From contig JAJCYN010000255.1 in the NCBI GenBank assembly GCA_029262915.1, positions 1-9,616 on the forward strand: DNA of 9,616 bases, written 5' to 3'. Made by a program: the position numbers and the translations under genes. A model generated the notes under the pieces. The model worked only from the letters and a program-made list of their open reading frames with translations. It ran no database searches and was not told where the DNA came from. Below, piece after piece: positions 1 through 6,167 of the stretch; the first letter of the stretch is position 1, and each line of letters opens with the position of its first letter. This DNA is from Flavobacteriales bacterium. GTDB lineage: Bacteria > Bacteroidota > Bacteroidia > Flavobacteriales_E > Vicingaceae.

Positions 1-784
1 TCGTTCCATTTATTTTTAATTCTGAAGGGGAATTTGAAAGGTTTGGAAAAGTAAAAGTAGTTTCTATTGTTCTGTTTTGAGGATTGTATCTTATAAGTTC
101 AGGAGCAGTTTCATTAAAACCACCATCGCATAAAATCCATAATTTATTATTTTGATCTTTAACAATACTGTTTGGTTGTTTGCCAACTTTAACACTATCA
201 ACAAAAGTATCTGTTTGAGCGTTAAATAAAAGCAAATTGTCATTCGTCATATCGCATACGTAAACAGTGTCATTATGTATCAGAAGTTGTTCTGTCCAGC
301 CACTTGTAGAAATACTGTTAGAAATAGTGTTAGTGATTAAATCAACTATTTGTATAGAATTAGAAAATAAATCAGTTACATAAGCTTTATTGTTATTTAT
401 CGGCAAGAAATATCGTGGAGAGGTAAAACCTGTTATTGTAGCTATAGAATTAAAATTATTGAGATCAACCACTTCAATTTTATTTGAATTATTTACAGTA
501 ATGTATGCTTTATTGTTGTATTGAATAATAGACTGAACAATATCTCCTAATGGGACTCCATTATTTTGTTGGAATACATTTTGAGAAATTTGTTCTGTCG
601 AGTCATTGTAAATAGAGATAGATCCATTTCCAAAACCAAAGTTACCTTCGTTAATAATGATAACATCACTACTATTTATGTTTGTAATGATATTTTCTTC
701 ACAAGCAATGCATTGTGGACCTAATTCTTCTTTAGAACAAGAAAACAATGTAAAAACTGCTATTATAGAAACTAATGCCCTCAT
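1..784 (-). CDS. BtuG-like beta-propeller surface lipoprotein (YncE/DUF5074-like), partial at C-terminus
   Basis: The reading frame opens with ATG at 784 and is unbroken for 261 codons to the window edge, so the C-terminus is missing. The N-terminus is a lipoprotein signal (MRALVSIIAVFTLFSC) with the lipobox cysteine at residue 16. The following SKEEL fits the K-(D/E)2 lipoprotein export signal known from flavobacteria, which sends lipoproteins to the cell surface. A CxxC pair lies at residues 25-28. The rest shows propeller-blade repeats such as KAYITVNNSNKIEVVDL and KAYVTDLFSNSIQIVDL, typical of YVTN/YncE-type folds. The start codon overlaps the stop of the upstream receptor gene by one base (TAATG). 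In Bacteroides, BtuG is a propeller lipoprotein that binds B12 with very high affinity and caps BtuB. The neighbouring receptor and the upstream cobalamin riboswitch make the same role likely here. Ligand specificity is inferred from context. Confidence 0.82.
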   Translation of the reverse strand, partial: MRALVSIIAVFTLFSCSKEELGPQCIACEENIITNINSSDVIIINEGNFGFGNGSISIYNDSTEQISQNVFQQNNGVPLGDIVQSIIQYNNKAYITVNNSNKIEVVDLNNFNSIATITGFTSPRYFLPINNNKAYVTDLFSNSIQIVDLITNTISNSISTSGWTEQLLIHNDTVYVCDMTNDNLLLFNAQTDTFVDSVKVGKQPNSIVKDQNNKLWILCDGGFNETAPELIRYNPQNRTIETTFTFPNLSNSPSELKINGT

Positions 785-2661
785 TAATTGATATGTAGAG
801 TTAAACTGAACAAATAATTTCTTTTTGCCATCGGTCTCCAAGCGATTGACTGATAATCTTGATTGAATAAATTGTTGATCTTGAATGAAGTACTGAGACT
901 AGATTTATCACTTATTTTAAACTTTTTAACAACAGTAACATTAGAAAGAAAATTAGCTGGCAAATACCAGTTGTTGTCGGTAGAAATAAAACGTTTTCCA
1001 GTATAATGGTATGAGTAAATGAGTGTAAAAGATTTATAATTAGCTCTTAATGAGTAATTTAATTTATGAACTGGAACATAAATAAGTTGTTTGTTCTTAG
1101 AGCTATCAAAATCATTTTTAGCATTAAGGTTAGTAGATTCTGTGTAAGCATAATTTGCTTTGCTATAAATACTAAGTTTATTAATCTTTATTGAAATAGA
1201 AAGCAATCCCTCAATTCCTCTATTCTTAACCTTTTTTAAGTTACTTGGACTCCAAAAACCAAATTCAGTAGGTTGCCAGATAATCCAATCGTCAACAATA
1301 GAATAGAAAGTAGTAAATTCAGTATTTAGAACTATTCTTTTAGTTGATTTTGAGTAGCTTAAACCAACTTCAGTCATTTGTGCTTTTTCTGGAATTAAAT
1401 TCTCATTGCCGCCAGGGTTCCAGAATAAATCATTGAAAGTAGGGTAGTTGTAGTTAAGTCCAGCATTAGCTTTAATATAAAGCTGTTCTTTTTTTAACAA
1501 CTGATACCTTATGCCTAGACTGGGAGCGATTGGTTTTATATCGTTATCAATAATAATAAGACGATTAAAAAAATCGATGGTTAATTTTTTGAGGTTTTTG
1601 GTAACATCAATCAGCCAACTATTATTGAATCGTGTCTGTTTCTTTAGAAACGCATTTGCTGTAGCACTTTCATATTTGATGTTGATCTTATTTGAAAGAG
1701 CAATTTTTTTCTTTAAGTAATATTTTGTAACTATATTGTTGTCAATTAAATAAGAATTGTTTTTAGCATAAATATTGGCTATTTTATTGTCATAAATTAA
1801 CTCGTCTTTTACCAAAGCAATACTTACTTTATATTGAAAATTATTCCGCAAACCTTTCCATTCTACCAATGCTCTAATGGACTCATCCGTTTGATTTTCA
1901 TCATTTTCATTTATAAACATTGTATGTGGGAGATTTCTGTTGCTGTTGAAATACCAAATTCGACCACCTAAGGAACTGTTTTTGAATTTTCTGTAAATGG
2001 CTTGCTGAATTCCATATTGTTTAAGCTCAGAATTGGCTTGAATTTCCAATGGACGATCTATTTTAGCAACATTAATAAAATCAAAGTCATTATCGCTTAC
2101 ATTATTGTATAGTTTAGTTTCCGAGAACCATTTATTGTTAGAATAAATTATTTTTCCTGCTGTAGTATAACTATTGTAACTTCCTATCGATTGTTTTAGA
2201 GAAGTAGAAAATCCTTTATTGTAAATTTCTATATTATTCATAATTACGCTTCCACCTAAAGCACCATTACCATCTATTAGTCCACTTGCTCCATGATGTA
2301 ATGCTGCATTATCAAAAAAAAAGGTAGGATATAATGAAAAATCAATTTGTCCATTCATTGGTGAATTTAGAGAAACACCATTCCATTGAACTTTAGTATG
2401 TGAGGCTCCTGTCCCTCGAAAAGATACTGTTGCTAAAGAACCAGAACCGTAGGTTTTTATGAAAACAGTTGAATTTTTAGAAAGTAATTGAGAGAGATTT
2501 TCTGAGTTATTTATAGCGGAAGAATCAAAAGATGTAGTCTTATAGGATTTAGGAGTTTTATTTTCAATAATTTCAACAGCTTTATAGTTAATTGTATCAA
2601 TCTGAGAGTAAGTTTTTTGCCAGAGAATAAGTGTTAATATTATTAGACCGATTGATTTCAA
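784..2661 (-). CDS. btuB: TonB-dependent outer-membrane receptor, BtuB-like (cobalamin uptake)
   Basis: A 625-residue TonB-dependent receptor, close in length to BtuB of enterobacteria and without the N-terminal carboxypeptidase-like domain of SusC-type receptors. Residues 1-20 are a signal peptide ending TYSQ. The plug domain spans about residues 45-145, with conserved-looking stretches SFRGTGASHTKVQWNG (80-95) and GNGALGGSV (131-139). The remainder is a 22-strand barrel with aromatic-rich alternating strands. The KAVEII stretch near residue 27 is the best TonB-box candidate. The start codon is TTG at 2661. No ATG gives an intact signal peptide, and the TTG lies only 2 nt after the stop of the preceding gene, so translational coupling is likely. 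B12 as substrate is inferred from the cobalamin riboswitch heading the operon and the BtuG-like partner directly downstream. Family assignment is firm and substrate fairly firm. Confidence 0.9.
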   Translation of the reverse strand: MKSIGLIILTLILWQKTYSQIDTINYKAVEIIENKTPKSYKTTSFDSSAINNSENLSQLLSKNSTVFIKTYGSGSLATVSFRGTGASHTKVQWNGVSLNSPMNGQIDFSLYPTFFFDNAALHHGASGLIDGNGALGGSVIMNNIEIYNKGFSTSLKQSIGSYNSYTTAGKIIYSNNKWFSETKLYNNVSDNDFDFINVAKIDRPLEIQANSELKQYGIQQAIYRKFKNSSLGGRIWYFNSNRNLPHTMFINENDENQTDESIRALVEWKGLRNNFQYKVSIALVKDELIYDNKIANIYAKNNSYLIDNNIVTKYYLKKKIALSNKINIKYESATANAFLKKQTRFNNSWLIDVTKNLKKLTIDFFNRLIIIDNDIKPIAPSLGIRYQLLKKEQLYIKANAGLNYNYPTFNDLFWNPGGNENLIPEKAQMTEVGLSYSKSTKRIVLNTEFTTFYSIVDDWIIWQPTEFGFWSPSNLKKVKNRGIEGLLSISIKINKLSIYSKANYAYTESTNLNAKNDFDSSKNKQLIYVPVHKLNYSLRANYKSFTLIYSYHYTGKRFISTDNNWYLPANFLSNVTVVKKFKISDKSSLSTSFKINNLFNQDYQSIAWRPMAKRNYLFSLTLHIN

Positions 2662-2663
2662 AA

Positions 2664-3791
2664 CTATTCTTTAATTATTTTTTTTACAAAGAATTTTGTG
2701 TCAGACATAACCTGTAAAAAATAGATGCCAGCTTTGAGTTCAGATAAATCAAATTGATGCTTAAGATCATTAATTAAACCGTTACTAACCGATTTTCCGC
2801 TTAAATCACTAATGTTGTAAGTGTATTTTTCTAGTGTTTTTAAATCAATAGTTAGTACATCTTTAAAAGGATTTGGATAAAGATTTGAAATGACATTATT
2901 CCTTATTTCGTTTACCCCAACGGAATTAAAATTAATAACTCCTACGGCATCTAAATCAAAACCACCAACAGGAAATGCCGTTGTCCAGGGATCATTAATG
3001 GGGTTGTTTTGTGAATCAAAATTCACGAAAGGATTAGCAATGTTGCCAATAACATCAATAACTTTTATGTGAGTAATGTTATTAATATCTAGTCCTGAAA
3101 TTCCTGAAAGTTCGTTCAAATCGAAAGGTGTTCCGTATTGGGCTATATATTTGCCAGCAAAATTATGAAGGTTAGTTGCATCTAAATTTCCAAAACTTGG
3201 TATTTGAACACTTGTGTCTGTTAAAGAAATAGCATCAAACCGAAAAAAATTAGCCCCATCTGAACTTACTTCTACAAAAGCTAATTCTAAAAATAAACCA
3301 TCAAATGAATTTTCAAAAACGGCAAAATCGGCTCCAGGGCCATCAAATATATTTCCAGCAAATGTCAGCGTAGCACTTCCTCCATCACCTAAACTTACTA
3401 CACCGTTAATACCGGATTTATCAGTAGCAGACGTATCATTCCCTGCAGTAACCTTTCCTAAGGATGTGTCTGCAATATTTTGCCAACCTCTTTCAATAAT
3501 AGCACTTGTAGCCCAACTAACAAAGACAGATGAATCCTTAAACATTGCGGTACTACCAAATTGCCCAATTGGCGGAGGATAAGGTCCTGATTGAGCATTT
3601 AGATCAGTTGCTAACACCAGACTTATAAATAGTATTAAAAAATAATTAACGTCATTGCGAATGAGGCACGAATGAAGCAATCTCAATAATAAGGCTTCAT
3701 TAATTTTCTTTTTTAACAATACTTCGGCAGGCTCAGTACGACAAAAAGTGAAAATTAATTCGCAATGACGATATAATGAATGATTTATCAC
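2664..3791 (-). CDS. T9SS-exported protein of the B12 operon; N-terminus altered by a repeat insertion
   Basis: The mature part is a single beta-rich domain (residues about 68-295) containing GDGGSATLTFAG, GPGADFAVFENSF and VGGFDLDAVGVIN. Such domains occur in predicted cell-surface proteins of unknown function. The last 72 residues are a type A T9SS sorting domain: YPNP at its start, a DLSGK turn, LSELKAGIYFLQV, and a lysine-rich end. The protein should therefore cross the outer membrane and be anchored or released there. The operon position suggests a corrinoid-binding or receptor-accessory role, which is inferred. The start is doubtful. The only early in-frame candidate is GTG at 3791, overlapping the previous stop by 4 nt, and it gives 48 extra residues of which 8-48 come from an inverted-repeat element. 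The real signal peptide core begins at residue 49 (NYFLILFISLVLATDLNAQ). An ATG at 3655 inside the repeat is one frame off and separated from this core by a run of six T. Confidence 0.75.
   Translation of the reverse strand: MINHSLYRHCELIFTFCRTEPAEVLLKKKINEALLLRLLHSCLIRNDVNYFLILFISLVLATDLNAQSGPYPPPIGQFGSTAMFKDSSVFVSWATSAIIERGWQNIADTSLGKVTAGNDTSATDKSGINGVVSLGDGGSATLTFAGNIFDGPGADFAVFENSFDGLFLELAFVEVSSDGANFFRFDAISLTDTSVQIPSFGNLDATNLHNFAGKYIAQYGTPFDLNELSGISGLDINNITHIKVIDVIGNIANPFVNFDSQNNPINDPWTTAFPVGGFDLDAVGVINFNSVGVNEIRNNVISNLYPNPFKDVLTIDLKTLEKYTYNISDLSGKSVSNGLINDLKHQFDLSELKAGIYFLQVMSDTKFFVKKIIKE
3650..3770. repeat. 121-bp inverted-repeat (MITE/REP-like) element
   Basis: The element is bounded by perfect 12-bp terminal inverted repeats, CGTCATTGCGAA (3650-3661) and TTCGCAATGACG (3759-3770). 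Nested inside are ATTAATTTTC/GAAAATTAAT (3699-3708/3750-3759) and AATGAAGC/GCTTCATT (3671-3678/3694-3701), so the RNA would fold strongly. The GTCATTGCGA...GAGGCACGA...GAAGCAATCTC wording and the CTTCGGCAGGCTCAGTACGACA segment resemble short repeats scattered through Bacteroidetes intergenic DNA. It holds no transposase and must be non-autonomous. No clean target-site duplication is visible. It separates the DUF4465 gene from the signal-peptide codons of the next gene. Confidence 0.8.
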
Positions 3792-4819
3792 TCTTTAATT
3801 ATTTTTTCAATTTTTATATTGTTATCAGCAATAGCTTTAATAAAATAAACACCATTTTTTATATTGGATAAATCAAAGTGATGAATTCCTGCTTTTAAAT
3901 TGTTTTCAGAAAGAACTGTTTTACCTGTTACATCAATAATAGAGATATTTCTAATATTTGCATCTAAATCAATATAAACGTTATCCTTAACAGGATTTGG
4001 ATAAGATGTGAAATGGAGGTTATCTTTTTCTAATTCATTAATTGAAACACTTTGGTCGTTAAAATTATCTAAGCAAAAATAGGGAGGAGTATTCATTCCA
4101 AAAGCACCATTATCGCTTGATGACAATACGAACATAATACTATCAACAAGCCCTAGACTAGTCAAGTCTATCCATTGCCAATTAGTAACAATATAATCTT
4201 GAGCATTGTTTGTAAAACGATAATCTGCCAAATAAAATTCAATACTATCTGGAGGTAGGTTTATGTGAAATCCCCAAATAGTTAATTTAAACCAATCAGG
4301 ATCGTTACCAGTTGCTCCACCAAATTTTTTGGCAAAAGCATCACCATCTCGCATACTATTAGCTGCGTAAGTTCCATTTGTAATATAAACACCTGATACA
4401 GTATTGTTTACAGCTGCACCAGTTAAATGGATAACAGGTTCTACGCCATTAAAAGCATCTTTTACTCCAACTACATAATTGGAAGAACCATTAACCCCCG
4501 AAGCTGTTCTGGCACTATGCAAGTTCCCAAAACCAGAAGTTACACTGTCAGTCATATTAGAATAAGCAAACCCTTGTCCCCAAATACCTGGCATACCAAA
4601 AGTAGTATCAAATACATTGGGAAAAATAACATCACCACTGGTAAAAGAACTTGAAAATAAGCTGTTAGAATGAATTCCTGATAAGTCTCCACCATCCCAA
4701 AAAGAGTTGGGAGCGAGTGTTAGATTTTCAAAGTCAGAAACTGTTTGTGCCTTGCTATTTATTGTGGACAATAGTAATCCAAGACATGCTATGCCTGCCA
4801 TTTTGTAAATTTTTCTCAT
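3788..4819 (-). CDS. DUF4465-domain protein with T9SS sorting domain, first gene of B12 operon
   Basis: 343 residues from ATG at 4819; a GTG directly before it (4822) is less likely to be used. A signal peptide ends SKAQ near residue 25. The body (about 26-255) matches the DUF4465 pattern: an early SFWDGGDLSG stretch, a central WGQGFAYSN, a DWFKLTIWGF strand, a WQWIDLTSLG strand and a final PPYFCLDNF strand. The last ~74 residues form a type A T9SS sorting domain (YPNP, DVTGKTV, LSNIKNGVYFIKA, lysine-rich end). The product should thus be displayed at the cell surface or released. It is the first gene after the cobalamin riboswitch, with a leader of about 150 nt between the B12 box and the ATG. 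DUF4465 genes recur in Bacteroidetes B12 loci, so a part in corrinoid capture is plausible, but no binding residues can be pointed to. It ends in tandem stops (TGATAA) that overlap the next gene's GTG. Confidence 0.85.
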   Translation of the reverse strand: MRKIYKMAGIACLGLLLSTINSKAQTVSDFENLTLAPNSFWDGGDLSGIHSNSLFSSSFTSGDVIFPNVFDTTFGMPGIWGQGFAYSNMTDSVTSGFGNLHSARTASGVNGSSNYVVGVKDAFNGVEPVIHLTGAAVNNTVSGVYITNGTYAANSMRDGDAFAKKFGGATGNDPDWFKLTIWGFHINLPPDSIEFYLADYRFTNNAQDYIVTNWQWIDLTSLGLVDSIMFVLSSSDNGAFGMNTPPYFCLDNFNDQSVSINELEKDNLHFTSYPNPVKDNVYIDLDANIRNISIIDVTGKTVLSENNLKAGIHHFDLSNIKNGVYFIKAIADNNIKIEKIIKE

Positions 4820-4860
4820 CACTTTAAGTTTTAAATGAGGTTAAACAATAAATTAATTTT

Positions 4861-4892
4861 GAAACTACATTTTGCAGTTTCTTATTAAGAAA
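4861..4892 (-). promoter_or_regulatory. Two overlapping inverted repeats in the leader of the B12 operon
   Basis: GAAACT (4861-4866) can pair with AGTTTC (4876-4881), and TTTCTTA (4878-4884) with TAAGAAA (4886-4892). The two hairpins share bases and cannot form together. They lie 40-75 nt before the ATG at 4819, so they could form a second switch or simply shape the leader. No function is demonstrated. Confidence 0.3.
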
Positions 4893-4925
4893 TAAAGTGA
4901 AGATTTTCAATGAGAAAGATACTTC

Positions 4926-4971
4926 GCCTTTAATCCCGAAAGCTTGTTGAATAAATTCAACTATTAAAGGC
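4926..4971 (-). promoter_or_regulatory. Riboswitch expression-platform hairpin
   Basis: GCCTTTAAT at the 3' edge of the B12 box (rc of 4963-4971) pairs perfectly over 9 bp with ATTAAAGGC (rc of 4926-4934), and a small TTGAAT/ATTCAA hairpin sits inside. The outer stem uses the last bases of the B12 box, so it should compete with the closed aptamer. No clear U-tract follows, so it cannot be said whether control is by termination or by another step. Confidence 0.5.
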
Positions 4972-5128
4972 AGGTCTTCTGACTCACTCCTTATTTTTAC
5001 GTCTTCCCGAGTTCCGATAGCTATCGGAATAGTCAGTGACTTATTGTAAAAACGTGCAGAGCTTACAGCTGCGGGTACAGTTTAGGATTCTCACCTAATT
5101 CCCTATTAATGCCAAAATTGGCAACCAA
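4968..5128 (-). promoter_or_regulatory. Cobalamin (adenosylcobalamin-type) riboswitch
   Basis: Read on the minus strand, the region carries the conserved cobalamin-aptamer landmarks in order: a short 5' hairpin (GCCAATTTTGGC), TAGGGAA, GGTGAGAATCC, ACTGTACCCGCAGCTGTAA, GTCACTGA, CGGGAAGAC, and the terminal B12 box AGTCAGAAGACCTGCCT (rc of 4968-4984). These match the Rfam cobalamin class very well. It heads the operon of DUF4465 protein, T9SS protein, BtuB and BtuG-like lipoprotein. B12 binding is expected to lower expression. One peripheral arm contains an 18-nt perfect palindrome (5012-5029). Exact aptamer ends are estimated to within about 10 nt. Confidence 0.96.
5012..5029. repeat. 18-bp perfect palindrome within the riboswitch
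   Basis: TTCCGATAGCTATCGGAA is identical to its reverse complement. It forms the tip of a peripheral arm between the GTCACTGA and CGGGAAGAC aptamer segments. The GATAGCTATC core resembles short palindromes dispersed in Bacteroidetes genomes, so it may be a small repeat tolerated in a variable arm. Confidence 0.6.
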
Positions 5129-5136
5129 TAACAATA

Positions 5137-5144
5137 CAAATGTA
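5137..5144 (-). promoter_or_regulatory. Promoter -7 element of the B12 operon
   Basis: TACATTTG on the minus strand fits the Bacteroidetes -7 consensus TAnnTTTG and lies about 10 nt before the first riboswitch bases, where a start site is expected. No convincing -33 TTG is seen upstream. The same bases form a TACAAATGTA dyad core. Confidence 0.6.
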
Positions 5145-5165
5145 GAATAAATTATTTACATAGGT

Positions 5166-5183
5166 TTATGACTGAAATCATAA
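5166..5183. promoter_or_regulatory. Small dyad between divergent genes
   Basis: TTATGA and TCATAA form a 6-bp inverted repeat with a 6-nt spacer, about 35 nt before the plus-strand gene at 5220 and upstream of the B12 promoter. It could be an operator for either gene, but such dyads are frequent by chance in AT-rich DNA. A weak plus-strand promoter-like TAGGTTTA overlaps it at 5161-5168. Confidence 0.2.
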
Positions 5184-5219
5184 CTAGAGATTAATTATTT
5201 AAATGGTAATTTTATACCT

Positions 5220-6155
5220 GTGAAAAATTTATTACAGTTCGTCTTATTTCTTTTAATACTAGCTAGTTCCTCTTTATTAAAAGGACAATCTCATTATTTA
5301 GAGTTTTCTAAAGAAGGAAAAAAAAGTTTAAATATTGAAATTGGAAAGAAAATATCTTATGTTTTAATGAATGATAGTGTTTGGCACAAGGGTAACTTAG
5401 TTTGGATTGATAGTGATAGCATTTTTGTCGAACAAAACGTTAACCAATGGGCCCAGGAAAAAGATGAAATCTATATAGATACGTTGGCTTATAGTTTAAC
5501 AGATTTTAGAATATTGGCTTATCCCAAAACTTCTAGGATTGTAGGTACGGCCGTTTTGGCAACTAGCCTTGTGGCTGTCTATGTTGCTGCTGCTGCATAT
5601 TCTGGAGCGTATTTTCCGATTGATTTTTGGAATGATGAGGATGAAGTATCTGCTCATTTTTATGAAAAAGAGATCAATTTTGAAGAAGGTTGGTATGCGA
5701 ATATTATGGCGTACCAAGTTTATTGCTTAGAATTTTCGAAAGAAAAGAAGAAGCCCATAACCATAGAGGAAGGTAAAAAAATCTCTTTTGTGATAAAACA
5801 TAATGAGGATTGGAATAAGGGAGTTATCACAAAAATTACACCCGATAGTTTATTTGTAGAGCAAGAAAGGCCTAAGAAAGATGCATTAGAAGAAAGAGAA
5901 AGTAATTATGAAATAGTTGGGTACAATGTAAACGATTTTAGAATAGTTGCTTATACAAAAACATCTAGAGTAGTGGGAGAAGGTGCGCTTGTTCTTGTAG
6001 CTACTGCTGTTGCAGCATTTACTTTGGGAGCATCAATAATAGATGTAGATGAGGAAGAGCCTAGAGAAAAATTCTTTAAGAAAAACATTGACTTTGAGGA
6101 GGGTTGGTCTGCTAAAGTTGTAAAATGTGCTCAAAAAAAGAAGAGACAATTGTAA
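5220..6155 (+). CDS. Exported protein of unknown function with two tandem copies of one module
   Basis: 311 residues starting at GTG 5220. The nearest upstream ATG (5203) is out of frame and stops at once, and the GTG gives a proper signal peptide (1-23, ending LLKGQ). Residues 26-163 and 168-301 are two copies of one module. Each has, in order, an LEFSKE strand, an IGKKISYV or EGKKISFV strand, a W-x-KG turn followed by DS-x-FVEQ, a TDFRILAY/NDFRIVAY motif, KTSR-x-VG leading into a hydrophobic segment (about 108-132 and 251-274), an acidic cluster, then INFEEGW/IDFEEGW. The strand-turn-strand part looks like a small beta-barrel fold. The hydrophobic segments could span or dip into a membrane. 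I do not recognise the family. It is transcribed divergently from the B12 operon with no sign of sharing its riboswitch, and its stop abuts that of the opposing gene. Confidence 0.8.
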   Translation: MKNLLQFVLFLLILASSSLLKGQSHYLEFSKEGKKSLNIEIGKKISYVLMNDSVWHKGNLVWIDSDSIFVEQNVNQWAQEKDEIYIDTLAYSLTDFRILAYPKTSRIVGTAVLATSLVAVYVAAAAYSGAYFPIDFWNDEDEVSAHFYEKEINFEEGWYANIMAYQVYCLEFSKEKKKPITIEEGKKISFVIKHNEDWNKGVITKITPDSLFVEQERPKKDALEERESNYEIVGYNVNDFRIVAYTKTSRVVGEGALVLVATAVAAFTLGASIIDVDEEEPREKFFKKNIDFEEGWSAKVVKCAQKKKRQL

Positions 6156-6167
6156 TTACTTCTTTTT
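6135..6167. terminator. Possible bidirectional terminator at convergent gene ends
   Basis: AAAAAGAAG (6135-6143) pairs perfectly with CTTCTTTTT (6159-6167) around a 15-nt loop holding both stop codons. Transcripts from either side would end in a hairpin with a T-rich 3' arm. The stem is AT-rich and arises from the lysine codons ending both proteins, so it may be coincidental. Confidence 0.35.

Noticed and set aside
1511..1720. Plus-strand open frame inside the BtuB gene
   Set aside because: It lies fully antisense to a well-supported receptor gene and has no recognisable domain or promoter.
3214..3582. 122-codon plus-strand open frame antisense to the T9SS gene
   Set aside because: The sense strand encodes the clear secreted domain. 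The antisense product is Pro/Ser-rich low-complexity translation of that gene's codons.
3650..3770. Complete insertion sequence or CRISPR-like element
   Set aside because: It is only 121 bp with no transposase gene and a single pair of terminal repeats, so at most a non-autonomous element.
4427..4654. Plus-strand open frame inside the DUF4465 gene
   Set aside because: It is antisense to a domain-bearing gene and has no independent evidence.
4926..4971. Classical rho-independent terminator after the riboswitch
   Set aside because: The stem is good but is followed by a mixed GAAGTATC stretch rather than a U-tract.
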